A stretch of DNA of 10,544 nt from Conidiobolus incongruus B7586. Lineage: Eukaryota > Entomophthoromycota > Entomophthoromycetes > Entomophthorales > Conidiobolaceae. Below, in pieces: positions 1-8,919 of the stretch. The notes beneath the pieces were generated by a model. It was not told the DNA's origin, searched no databases, and saw nothing but the letters and a program-made list of their open reading frames with translations. A program made the translations under genes and the position numbers. The stretch is from contig JNEM01011200.1 in NCBI GenBank assembly GCA_000697335.1, forward strand, positions 1 through 10,544, written 5' to 3'. Numbering within the stretch: position 1 is the first letter of the stretch; each line of letters begins with the position of its first letter.

Positions 1-2779
1 ATAAGAAAATTTTTATAAAAAAATTTAATTAATTTATAAAAAATCAAATTTCAGTTTTTAATAAAAAGAGTTTTTTTTTAAATATTAGAAATTTATTAAA
101 AATATATTGCTATATATTTAATAATAAAAAAAACTATGAAATGTATATTATATTATTATTTTTAGATATTTTATTTCAAATTGTTTATTTATTCTTAATT
201 GCAGAAAATTCCTATTATTGAAAAACAAAGTAATAACAAATATTAGTTTTATTCATTATAACACTTAATTAATTAAATATTTAAAATATAAAAAATCATT
301 TAATATGATTTAAATAACATTATTTATAATTAACAAAACCTTATTTATTTTTTTTATATTTTATATAATATCAGAAGTTAACAAAATTTCAAAATATTTA
401 TAAAAATTCATTTATTTGAAATAACTTTAAAAAGCATTGATAAAAATTTATAAGTTAGATAACAGAGTAAATATGAATATAAAATAATAAAAGATCTTTT
501 GAACATAATGAATGTTAGTATATTCCATAATCTTAACCAAATACAAGGATATCATAATATTAATAATCAATAATATACTTAAAATCTCAGCGATCTATTA
601 ATTACCTAAAATAAAATAATTAAATATCATCAAATTACATATATATTTGCTATTTGATCTGATAATCAAATATTATTATATATGCATATATTAAATGAAT
701 AAATATAACTTAATATATAATCTCAATTCTTTTAAATAGTCGTAAAAATTCATAATAAATATTTTTTAATAGTTTAAAGATATAAGTTTTTAAAATATAA
801 TAATCATATCTATTCTTATAAAGAAACAAATAGAATCTAGAATATTATAATAATCATACAATAATTTCCTTTGGGAACTTAGTATTTAAGATTATTACAA
901 ACATCATTTTGTATAATATGCAAAAATTTTCAATCAATATAAAATAATATATTAAAGCATTAATATTTAAAAAAATCAGTGTTTATATTTTTAAATATCC
1001 TGAACAACCATTAAGTTAGCGGAGTCTGATCTTTATTGAATATATATATCCAAATATTGCAAAATTGGTGAATTATTATTGAAATTCATATTTTTAATCA
1101 ATATTAGTAATGAATCAGAGTGAAAAATAAAATTATAATTTTGCAATATTAGACTGGTATAATTAGAATTGATATTTGTATTTCGAGAATAAAACCATTT
1201 AATGATATTCAAAAGATAATTAGTAAAATATATATTTGATATTATCCTGTGAATTCTATAATTATCATTCTTCACTATTAAATATATTAATCAATGACAT
1301 TATTCAATTGATTAGAATTATCAATATTTTTTATGACTTAAATAATATAAATTTAAATTAAATATATACATTTGAATATACTAAAAATGAATTTAATTAT
1401 CATAATGCTAAATAAGTAATGATAGTGGCTTTAAAATATATTATTTAATACTGTATATAACATTTACATTAACAAAAATTAAATATCAATCATAAAGAAA
1501 GCCTCTGTGGACAAGAATATAAATGATCCATATCAAAGGGTTTATATTTTAAATTTGAAAAACAAATAACTAAATATTAAAAAAAATGTTATATTAATTG
1601 ATGCCATACATACAAGAACTATAGAATTAAATATGTAGAACTATAAATTAGTAATTAAAAATTAAATAAAATATATGATAAAAATATTACAAGGATTTTC
1701 ATTTTCAAAATTGTAAAATTAGTTTTGATAAAAATACCAAAAATTAATATAATATTAATTTACTTACAAATCAGATTTATTGCATTATGAACTATTTATA
1801 CATGAATATTTACAAATTTCCCATTAATACTAATAAATTTTATTCAAAAATAATAAGGAATTAATATACTATAACATTCGATGAATGAATTTAAAAATTG
1901 AGTTTATTACAACTATTTCACTTATTTTGAGTAATTTTTTCTTTGGAAAATCAAACTAAAGCCTAAGACATAGAATGAATTTGATAATAAAATTAATGAT
2001 ATTACTTAATATGTATTGAATTGTAATAATCAAACTAGAAAAATAAAATGCATATTTATTGTTTATCAATTATTGGTGAATTTACAAATAAGTTATAATT
2101 AAATCATTGAATTTAATTTATTATTCAACCATGATTTAGTCTTCATTTACAAACTACTTAATAGTTTAAATAATCTAATTATTTGATTGCTTAAATAAGG
2201 TAATAAATATTAAAAATATTCGATAAAGTGTAACAATAATATAATATATTTCTCTAAACTAATCTTTGGAAGTAATTAATAAATGTGATTATAATTTATT
2301 AAATTTATTAAGACTGTAGATATATATTTATAGTTAAATTTTATATTACAAATATTTTTATTTTTTAATCAAATTTGTTATAACAGTTCTAGTTAATCAG
2401 ATTTAATTATTAGAATTATTATAAGTGATTTTTAAATGCATCAGTTATACAATACATATTTTCTATTTTGATAATTGCTTATTACTTTATTGATCAAGTT
2501 GGGTTAATTAAAAATATTTTCTCATAAAAAATTAATAGGAAATTTTCAAATCAGGTTTAATTTAGTAATTTAATGTTAATTTAGATAAAATGTAATTTTG
2601 TAATGTATATTCAAATTATATAATTATGCATTAAATATATATGAAATATAAATAAATATATCATTCTCAATTTCGGTAATATGTATTAATGATTTACCAT
2701 AATTGAGTTCACAAAGGGCCTGGTTAATGATTAAATTCATATTTTGTGAGTTTAGAATCGATAATAGGAGTTAATAAGT
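1..2779. other. AT-rich non-coding stretch, no gene seen
   Basis: I see no gene in this stretch. Sample lines hold roughly 8-20% G+C, and stops are frequent in all frames. The longest open frame (1033-1275, minus) has no ATG at its left limit: it opens on GTG, and its product is a low-complexity mix of Asn, Ile and Tyr, as expected by chance in DNA of this composition. Slightly GC-richer patches occur near 1015-1030 and 1500-1540, but they resemble no tRNA, rRNA or known protein. The right end should contain the 3' untranslated region of the transporter encoded on the minus strand. No clear AATAAA signal (read as TTTATT on the plus strand) lies within about 150 bases of its stop codon. Confidence 0.7.
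2709..2749. repeat. Short inverted repeat just 3' of the transporter gene
   Basis: Seven-base arms TCACAAA (2709-2715) and TTTGTGA (2743-2749) are perfect complements separated by 27 bases. They lie 31-71 bases beyond the transporter's stop codon, so the pair would fall in its 3' untranslated region. A folded 3' end is possible, but arms this short are expected by chance in DNA this AT-rich, and no function is claimed. Confidence 0.3.
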
Positions 2780-4453
2780 CTAAGCCATATTATCTCTTTC
2801 TTTAGTTTGTTCTTGTGGCACAGAAACTGGAGTGATGAAAAAAAGGCTAATCAAACCAATACCAACTATTGGAATCACAGATATAAATCCATATCTAAAG
2901 GCTTGGTGATAACATATTTTCAAAATGATGCGAGATTCTTGTGATAATGAATTGACAAAATCTCGGGATAAGAATTGATCAAGAGTTGAATTGGGGAAAT
3001 TCTTAGAAATCTCTCGAATTAATACATTGTTATAAACACTACCAACAATGGCCAAGCCTATCACTGAACCAAGATTCATAATAAAAGAATAAAATGAGGA
3101 TGCAATTGCTACATCTTCTCCCGATGAAATTTGACAAATCAATAGACAAAGCTGCCAATATAATCCCATACCTATCGCATTGATCATTGGGAAAATAATC
3201 TGCTCTGCAATGGTGGCATCAAATCTGATAAAGGCTATTAAACAAACTCCGATAATATTTACAACTGCACCGACCCACATGACACCACGAATAGTATTAA
3301 CGACCTTAATTATATGACATGAAAATAGGGAAAATATAGATATTGATACTAAAACTGGTATCAGCATATATCCTGAAGTAGTTGGGGCAGCATCGTGAAC
3401 GGTTTGATAGTACACCGGTAGATAAAAGACAGTAACAACATTTGAGGCTGATGCAGCAAAATTGGCGATATAAACTAAGATTAAATTACGTTTAAATATC
3501 TTTGCAGGCAAAATTGGCTCAGCTGCTACTTTCCATTGGATATAAAGAAAGGTTAAGAAAAATAAGAACATGACTACAAAGAGACTAATTATGATGGGGG
3601 AATTCCAAGCATAGTCATGGCCACCCCAGGTAGTCACTAAAATGAGTAACGTCATAGTAATAATTAAAGAGATAGCCCCTGGAAAATCGACTCTCTTCAT
3701 TTTTGATTTAAAGTTACCTTCAGCTTTTGGTAAATCTAGTACAAAGATAACTAATATACCTAATAAGACAGACATACCAGCAAACATATAAAAAATAATT
3801 CTCCAAGAGGCAATTGCTATCAATCCTCCTAAAATTGGACCGACGATCTGTGAAATAGCAAATACCATTGAACCATATGCAAGGAAAGTTGCCCTATTCT
3901 CGATGGGAATAACGTCAGCACCCATGATAAAAATCATGCAAATGAGACCTCCTCCTCCGATACCTGAAATCACTCTGAAAACAACCAGCATTGCTATCGA
4001 GTTAGATAATGCACAACCAATACACCCAAGGCCGAATATTCCTACACAAGTTAATTCTACAACTTTCCTGCCGAATATGTCACTAATCTTGCCAAACAGA
4101 GGAGTAAATGCAACTATTGAAAGTAAATAACCTGCAGCAATCCATGTCAAAGAACCGAAAGCGTTAAGATCTCTGGAGATAGTTTCGGTTGCTGTAGAAA
4201 CAACTGTTTCATTCATCGCACCGATGAAAACACCCCAGAGAAGAGTAAGCATAATCAAGAAATATCTTACTCTAGATTTTATTCGTTCATTAAACGGTTT
4301 TCGTTCTTCTTCGGCTTTATTCTCAGTTTTTGGATCAGTATTGACAACAGATTCTTTTTCATTTTTCATAGATTCAGAAGATATTCGGTGATCAACTTTC
4401 TCATCTTCCGATTTCCGAGAGTTAGCAATATTAACTATCTTTTTTTCTATCAT
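2780..4453 (-). CDS. MFS transporter, DHA2 (14-helix) family
   Basis: This is a predicted proton-driven membrane transporter of 557 residues, the usual length for fungal DHA2 proteins. A charged Lys/Glu-rich cytosolic tail (about 1-60) precedes 14 hydrophobic segments, at about 63-83, 101-120, 131-150, 152-173, 189-213, 218-239, 258-275, 285-305, 322-345, 360-378, 388-408, 415-438, 446-474 and 516-540. Family motifs are visible: motif A GKISDIFGRK (121-130), motif B with R160 and the GIGGGG run (164-169), motif C GPILGG (205-210), and the fungal WGGxxYxWNS block (276-285). In the helix-1 motif, Asn81 and Glu90 replace the usual Asp and Pro. A 41-residue polar loop separates helices 13 and 14. 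The reading frame is unbroken, with no sign of introns. The ATG has A at -3, and an in-frame stop lies 22-24 bases upstream (4475-4477). The TWIAAGYLL...GKISDIFGRK stretch resembles vacuolar basic amino acid transporters (Vba/Fnx) and drug exporters (Azr1/Sge1 type). The substrate and the membrane it sits in cannot be told from sequence. Confidence 0.95.
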   Translation of the reverse strand: MIEKKIVNIANSRKSEDEKVDHRISSESMKNEKESVVNTDPKTENKAEEERKPFNERIKSRVRYFLIMLTLLWGVFIGAMNETVVSTATETISRDLNAFGSLTWIAAGYLLSIVAFTPLFGKISDIFGRKVVELTCVGIFGLGCIGCALSNSIAMLVVFRVISGIGGGGLICMIFIMGADVIPIENRATFLAYGSMVFAISQIVGPILGGLIAIASWRIIFYMFAGMSVLLGILVIFVLDLPKAEGNFKSKMKRVDFPGAISLIITMTLLILVTTWGGHDYAWNSPIIISLFVVMFLFFLTFLYIQWKVAAEPILPAKIFKRNLILVYIANFAASASNVVTVFYLPVYYQTVHDAAPTTSGYMLIPVLVSISIFSLFSCHIIKVVNTIRGVMWVGAVVNIIGVCLIAFIRFDATIAEQIIFPMINAIGMGLYWQLCLLICQISSGEDVAIASSFYSFIMNLGSVIGLAIVGSVYNNVLIREISKNFPNSTLDQFLSRDFVNSLSQESRIILKICYHQAFRYGFISVIPIVGIGLISLFFITPVSVPQEQTKERDNMA

Positions 4454-4525
4454 AATTATAAATGAACAATTTGATTATTTTTAATTTAATATTATTTGAT
4501 TGAAGAATAATCTTAATTTATAGAA

Positions 4526-4544
4526 TTTTTTTTAAGAAAAAAAA
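4526..4544 (-). promoter_or_regulatory. Back-to-back T8/A8 tract upstream of the transporter
   Basis: Eight T (4526-4533), then AAG, then eight A (4537-4544) lie 73-91 bases 5' of the transporter ATG. Poly(dA:dT) tracts are known in fungal promoters to disfavour nucleosomes and keep the start region open. The position fits that role, but homopolymer runs are common in this DNA, so the call is tentative. Confidence 0.3.
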
Positions 4545-4578
4545 TTTCGAAATACAAAATATATTAAATTAAAAATCA

Positions 4579-4629
4579 ATATATAAATTTTAAATTTGGT
4601 GATCATAATTATTCAATTTCTATATATGG
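4579..4629 (-). promoter_or_regulatory. TATA-like sites upstream of the transporter
   Basis: Two candidates are read on the minus strand. TATATA within ATTTATATATT (about 4578-4588) is roughly 130 bases 5' of the ATG. CCATATATAG (4620-4629), about 170 bases upstream, is also one base from a CC(A/T)6GG box of the type bound by MADS-box regulators such as Mcm1. TATA-like strings are abundant throughout this window, so only the position favours these two. Confidence 0.2.
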
Positions 4630-4956
4630 TATATTCAATACATTTTACCATTTTGATATTGACTAATTCATTAAAAAATCATGTTTAAATTGGGATAACT
4701 AAAACTAATTGATTCAAAATTTGAGATGATAGTAGATGAATAGGAAAACGTCTCTATATAGATAAATTCAAAAGGGTTTCTCTGTTAGATGATTTAATTT
4801 GTTGAGTTTGCATCTTTCATTGAATACATTTTATAATTAATCTGAAAGAAAATATAGACCAATATATTTTTGAAATTATTATTTCGAATATACTACTAAT
4901 AATACAAATACTTAATCGATAACATTTATCATGCAGGACTCATATAATAAATTCAA

Positions 4957-4968
4957 ATATATATATAT
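4957..4968. repeat. (AT)6 microsatellite
   Basis: Six uninterrupted AT units lie in the intergenic stretch. This is an ordinary simple repeat for such AT-rich DNA, and no function is inferred. Confidence 0.6.
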
Positions 4969-6221
4969 TTATTACATTATGGGAAAAATATTTGATTTAT
5001 ATATTCACTTTTGAGAAATCATTTATCAATTTTACAAAACTTTACGTTAATACATAATTGTAAATCATATATTAATGTATTTGGAAATATTTGTGAATAT
5101 TTATAGTTATCATATTCATCTCTTTTCACTTTATCAAACTCGCACATCAACCATCACAATACATTATTTCCAATATTAAGGATATTATCAATTAAATCAA
5201 CGCTTATTCTCATATCCCTATCGATAATAATTTGAAAATATAATTCACATTATGCGAAAGCTTAGTATTAAAATTATTTAAATTATTTATATTTAAATTT
5301 TTTTATTTTAAATAATCAATAATATCTGCAAAAATTATATTTATTTTTACTCAACAATTTTAAAAAATTATTATGAATCCTTGATTACCATTTTTGGAAA
5401 TTTTGAAAAAAATTCTGATTTTCTCAAATTTTATTGAATTTATTGTTTTTTTATAAAAGAAAATTTAAAAAATTGGATCCATCAATATTTGATATTTTTA
5501 CTCTCAAACATTTTTATAGTAAGTGGAGCACTTCTCTTTGATAATAAGGTAAAAAATGTAACATAAATATAAAATTGAACACAAAGATTGATTAAAATAA
5601 AGAGTTTCAAAAAATCTGGATAATATCTAGAGTTTTTCTGGAAATATAGCTCAAATATTGATATTAAAGTGTTTGAATTTTAAATAACTCGAAATATATA
5701 TTATTTAAGATAAATTCAAAGTAATTAGCGGATCCTATGATATTGTCAGTTAAAATAAAACATTAGTGTTCAAAATTATATTTTTTTAATTAAAATTGCT
5801 AAAAATATTAAATTTTGAAAGTTGTTATGTGTATATTCAATAATCCAAATATACTGAATTGAATTATACTGTATAAAAGAATTGTTAATTGCATTAACTA
5901 AGCACTTTTTTCTATTTATCCAAAGAAAATTTTACATCTGATTCAATGTGTATATCATTATCAATCACCTAATTTCCAAAATAGTTATCGATTTTCACTA
6001 ATTTGATGATCTTATAAATTTTATAATTTTATTAATTGTATATTCGTTATAGAATATTATATTAATAAAATTTATCTGAATATAGCTACCAGTTTAATAA
6101 TTGAAGTTTATTCCTAAAATATCTATGAACTATTAAAACTAATTTAAAGTTTTATCAAGATTAAAGGTTTAGTCATATAATATTATCATTATCTTAAAAT
6201 CATATACAAACCTTGTTTTAC

Positions 6222-6237
6222 TACGCAAAGAAGCGTA
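6222..6237. repeat. Small GC-richer hairpin
   Basis: TACGC (6222-6226) and GCGTA (6233-6237) are perfect complements around a six-base AAAGAA loop. The stem carries three G:C pairs, which makes it stand out from its surroundings, but it is only five pairs long and nothing nearby suggests a role. Confidence 0.35.
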
Positions 6238-6940
6238 TGTTTTAATTAGGTGATTGTAAGAAAATAATTAAGTATAACACACTTTATTATGCGTTTTTAA
6301 TTCAGTTGGTTTATGTTTTATAAAATTGAAAATTTATAGCAAAATTACTTTTAATATATATCATAAGTAAATTTGAAAGGAAAATTGAATAAAATAATAT
6401 CAAGTCAATAATAAAATAATTTGCAAGTCATTTATAATGAATACACGTAGAAATGAATCAAGTATTGTATTGATAATGCTAAGTAACATAATAATATACC
6501 ATCGTATATCTTTGATTCAGCAGTTATCAAATACTAAGATGGTGATTCAAAAATATTTTAATAAAGTTTAGGAATCAAAATAATTTTGAAGCAATAAATA
6601 CCTGAATTATATTAATATATTATGAATAGATCAGACGAATGAATCTATAACTAAATTACAAATTATTCATATTTATAATAATTTATCAGTTATTTCATCA
6701 TTATAAATCACTATCATTTAATTAAAAGTTTAATATTATTAGTTAAATTTCCATGGTTTGATGAAATATAATAATTAATAATCCAAATTATTAAAATATT
6801 ATTATTTTTAATCTCAAAAAATGAGTAATATATCAGTACCCGTAAATATTTATATCGGAAATATATTAATTACTCATAAAATTTTCTATCGATATGATGA
6901 TAAACACTGGATATAGCATTTATATGCGAATCAGGTGCTT

Positions 6941-6962
6941 TTTGATCAATATATTGGTCAAA
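6941..6962. repeat. Near-perfect palindrome
   Basis: Ten-base arms (6941-6950 and 6953-6962) flank a central AT dinucleotide, with one mismatch. Each arm carries the core TTGATCAAT or its ATTGGTCAA counterpart. A dimeric regulator site is conceivable, but no intact gene lies close by and chance is a sufficient explanation. Confidence 0.35.
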
Positions 6963-7342
6963 GTACATTTTCATAGTGTATCTGTTAAAGTATTATATCA
7001 GTGATTAACATATATATTAATTGACACCTATTCAAATTAAATTTTGAAATATTCTATATTCATTATAAATTTTGATAATAAATTTGCAATGAATGTTGTA
7101 AAATAAATTTAGCTGGTATAAAATATGAAAAATGCAGTAAAAGCAGTATTTGGTATAGTATATTGATTCTAATTCACTTTGAATTCTTTAATTCAGGTAA
7201 TTTTGATTTTTTAACTATTATAATTCCTAAAAGCTGAATATATTTTAAAGGTGAACTTTTAATATAGCTATATATCATACAATCATATCATCTGTGTATT
7301 ATTCCTTGCTATAGGAGTTTACAAGTGCTAATACTCTGATGA

Positions 7343-7364
7343 ATTCAATTATCGTAAATTGAAT
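7343..7364. repeat. Inverted repeat inside the pseudogene's 3' end
   Basis: ATTCAATT (7343-7350) and AATTGAAT (7357-7364) are perfect eight-base complements around ATCGTA. They fall in the stretch that once encoded the last membrane helix, where the live copy has no counterpart, so the pair probably arose by drift. Confidence 0.3.
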
Positions 7365-8897
7365 GAGACCAATATAACTATATCTAAAACCATAAAATAG
7401 AAATATCTCAATTATTCAAAATTTTAAATCAAATTGTTAACTACTGCTAGTGATAAGAGGTCATGGGTTGAAAACGATGGTAAATGTGTAAATAATTGGC
7501 TATAGAGAACATTATTATAAACCCAACCGTAGATTGTCAACCCAATCACACCTACAATGTTGAAAATAAAACAATTGAGATACTACAATAACATCCTGAA
7601 ATTGAACTCTCATTTGACAAGTAAACATTTTAGATTGATAGGTTATGCCTGAAACGATATCATTTGTAATTTCAAAAATAATTTATTCGGCAGTGGTTGA
7701 ATCTTTTCGAATCAAGTCAAAAGACATACACCAGTAATATTAATAATTACTCCAATCCACATAACACCTTAGATAGCTTTGGAGATTTTAAACAAGTAGC
7801 CTGATAGAACAAAAAATAGCGAAATTGAAATTAAAAAATTAATCAACTTGTACCCTGAGAAAGTCGGAGTAGGGTTGTGAAATGTTTGGGTGTATTTAAA
7901 TATAGAATACTCCAAAAATATTCATAGCACCTGGGGTGAAATTGGCGATATTACATAGAATTAGTTCTCGAATAAAAATACTTGTAGGTAAAATTGATTC
8001 ACAGGCAACTTTCCATTAGATAAAGAGAATGGCAATAAATCGTGATAACATAACTACAAATAATACGATGATCGCTAGTGAGTTGCAAGGATATCGGTAA
8101 CTGCCCCAGCTAGTAGCGAGAATGAGTGAGACCATAGTTACTACAAAAGATATAGATCCCAAGATATCAACTCTCAATCTTAGACAAAGTATCTCCTTAA
8201 GAGCCAGATAAGTCAAATACAAAAATAACTAAACAAATCAGTATAATGCTCATTCCAGTTAGCCAGTAAAACATAATATTTCATGGCGTCTCAACAATCA
8301 AACCTTCTACTATAGGATCGAGAGCTTGTAAAATAGCATACTTATTTCAGATTATACCAAGATATGCTGAGCGATTCTCAATAGGAACGATATCAAAAGC
8401 TATAATGAAACTTATGTCAACTAGCCCATCCCCTCCAATATCTGCGGCAGCTTTAAAAATAATCAAAATTATAACGGTGTTAGCCAAACTACATCTTGTA
8501 TATCCAATAACAAATAGCACAATTGCCAGAATTTCAATTGACTTTCTTCTGGAAATATCACAGATTTTTCCAACTATTTGAGTGAAGGCTGCTACCTTGA
8601 TCAAGTGTTCACTCACTATCCAAATGTGTAATCTAGAAGGATTCGAGTCTTTTTCTATAGTTTCAGTAACCGTATTTTCGTTTATTAATCCTGTAAGAAT
8701 ATCGAATAACAGTCCTAAAACTGTTAAAATTTTAAAGTCAAGTGATGTCACTTTAATATTGTTGTTCTGAGAATTTATAGTTTTGATATTTTCATTTTCG
8801 GTTGATTAACTACCTTATTCTAATTTGAATCAATAGTGACTAATTCCTTTATAATAATTTTTATGATATGATTATGTATAATATTATATAATAATAT

Positions 8898-8919
8898 ATG
8901 ATTGATTATTATCAATCAT
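8898..8919. repeat. Nine-base hairpin at the pseudogene's presumed start
   Basis: ATGATTGAT (8898-8906) and ATCAATCAT (8911-8919) are perfect complements around a TATT loop. On the minus strand the repeat begins with the ATG proposed as the old start codon of the dead transporter. Roughly several such repeats are expected by chance in 10 kb of this composition. Confidence 0.4.

Larger units (their letters stand above)
4454..7298. other. AT-rich intergenic stretch between live and dead transporter
   Basis: No gene is supportable here. The left end should be the promoter and 5' untranslated region of the minus-strand transporter, and the right end the former 3' flank of the dead paralogue. A slightly GC-richer patch at about 4745-4790 lies 290-340 bases upstream of the start codon, a plausible distance for an upstream regulatory site, but it matches no element I can name. 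Composition drops to about 7% G+C around 5281-5340. By eye I found no sequence shared between the 5' flanks of the two transporter copies, so any duplicated flank has diverged beyond recognition. Confidence 0.65.
7299..8919 (-). pseudogene. Decayed DHA2-type MFS transporter, paralogue of the intact gene
   Basis: This is a dead copy of the same 14-helix transporter family, collinear with the intact protein from its polar N-terminal tail to its C-terminus. Residues 104-188 of the live protein align with 34 of 85 identical (about 40%). Recognisable blocks are GKICDISRRK (motif A), DIVPIENRS, LVIFVFDL, ILATSWGSYRYPCNS, WKVACESILP, GVMWIGV, VIGLTIYGWVYNNVL and FRYSYIGL. The homology lies in successive frames, with at least six shifts: near 8810, 8185, 7898, 7713 and 7562, and between 7424 and 7390. 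In-frame stops include 8347-8349, 8281-8283, 8197-8199, 8016-8018, 7769-7771, 7683-7685 and 7424-7426. Key residues are also changed: motif B Arg is Lys, and motif C GPxxGG reads DPIVEG. The left end is the TAA at 7299-7301. The start is uncertain: an ATG at 8917-8919 opens a MIDNNQS-like peptide resembling the live MIEKKIV, while clear tail homology begins near 8870. G+C is about 35%, still well above its flanks. Confidence 0.93.

Noticed and set aside
1033-1275. Eighty-codon open frame on the minus strand
   Set aside because: It opens on GTG rather than ATG, encodes a low-complexity Asn/Ile/Tyr mix with no domain, and shows no rise in G+C like that of the real gene.
1500-1545. GC-richer patch, considered as a tRNA or other small RNA gene
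   Set aside because: There is no T-loop GGTTCGA-like sequence and no cloverleaf-forming arms.
3903-4130. Seventy-five-codon open frame on the plus strand
   Set aside because: It lies antisense inside the intact transporter gene, and the open frame is explained by that gene's codon composition.
7424-8283. An alternative genetic code with TAA read as Gln and TGA as Trp
   Set aside because: The intact gene uses ordinary CAA, CAG and TGG codons and ends at TAG. Other stops in the dead copy align with Ser195, Glu245 and Arg389, and at least six frameshifts remain.
8016-8751. Two minus-strand open frames (8016-8222 and 8347-8751) read as separate small genes
   Set aside because: Neither opens on ATG (TTG and GTG). 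Both align with consecutive parts of the intact transporter, and the homology continues past their stops, so they are pieces of one dead gene.
8582-8770. Sixty-two-codon open frame on the plus strand
   Set aside because: It is antisense to the N-terminal part of the dead transporter, whose minus-strand frame carries the family homology.
7299-8919. A live gene with many introns
   Set aside because: The alignment to the intact protein is collinear without inserted blocks, breaks fall inside membrane helices, and the intact paralogue has no introns.
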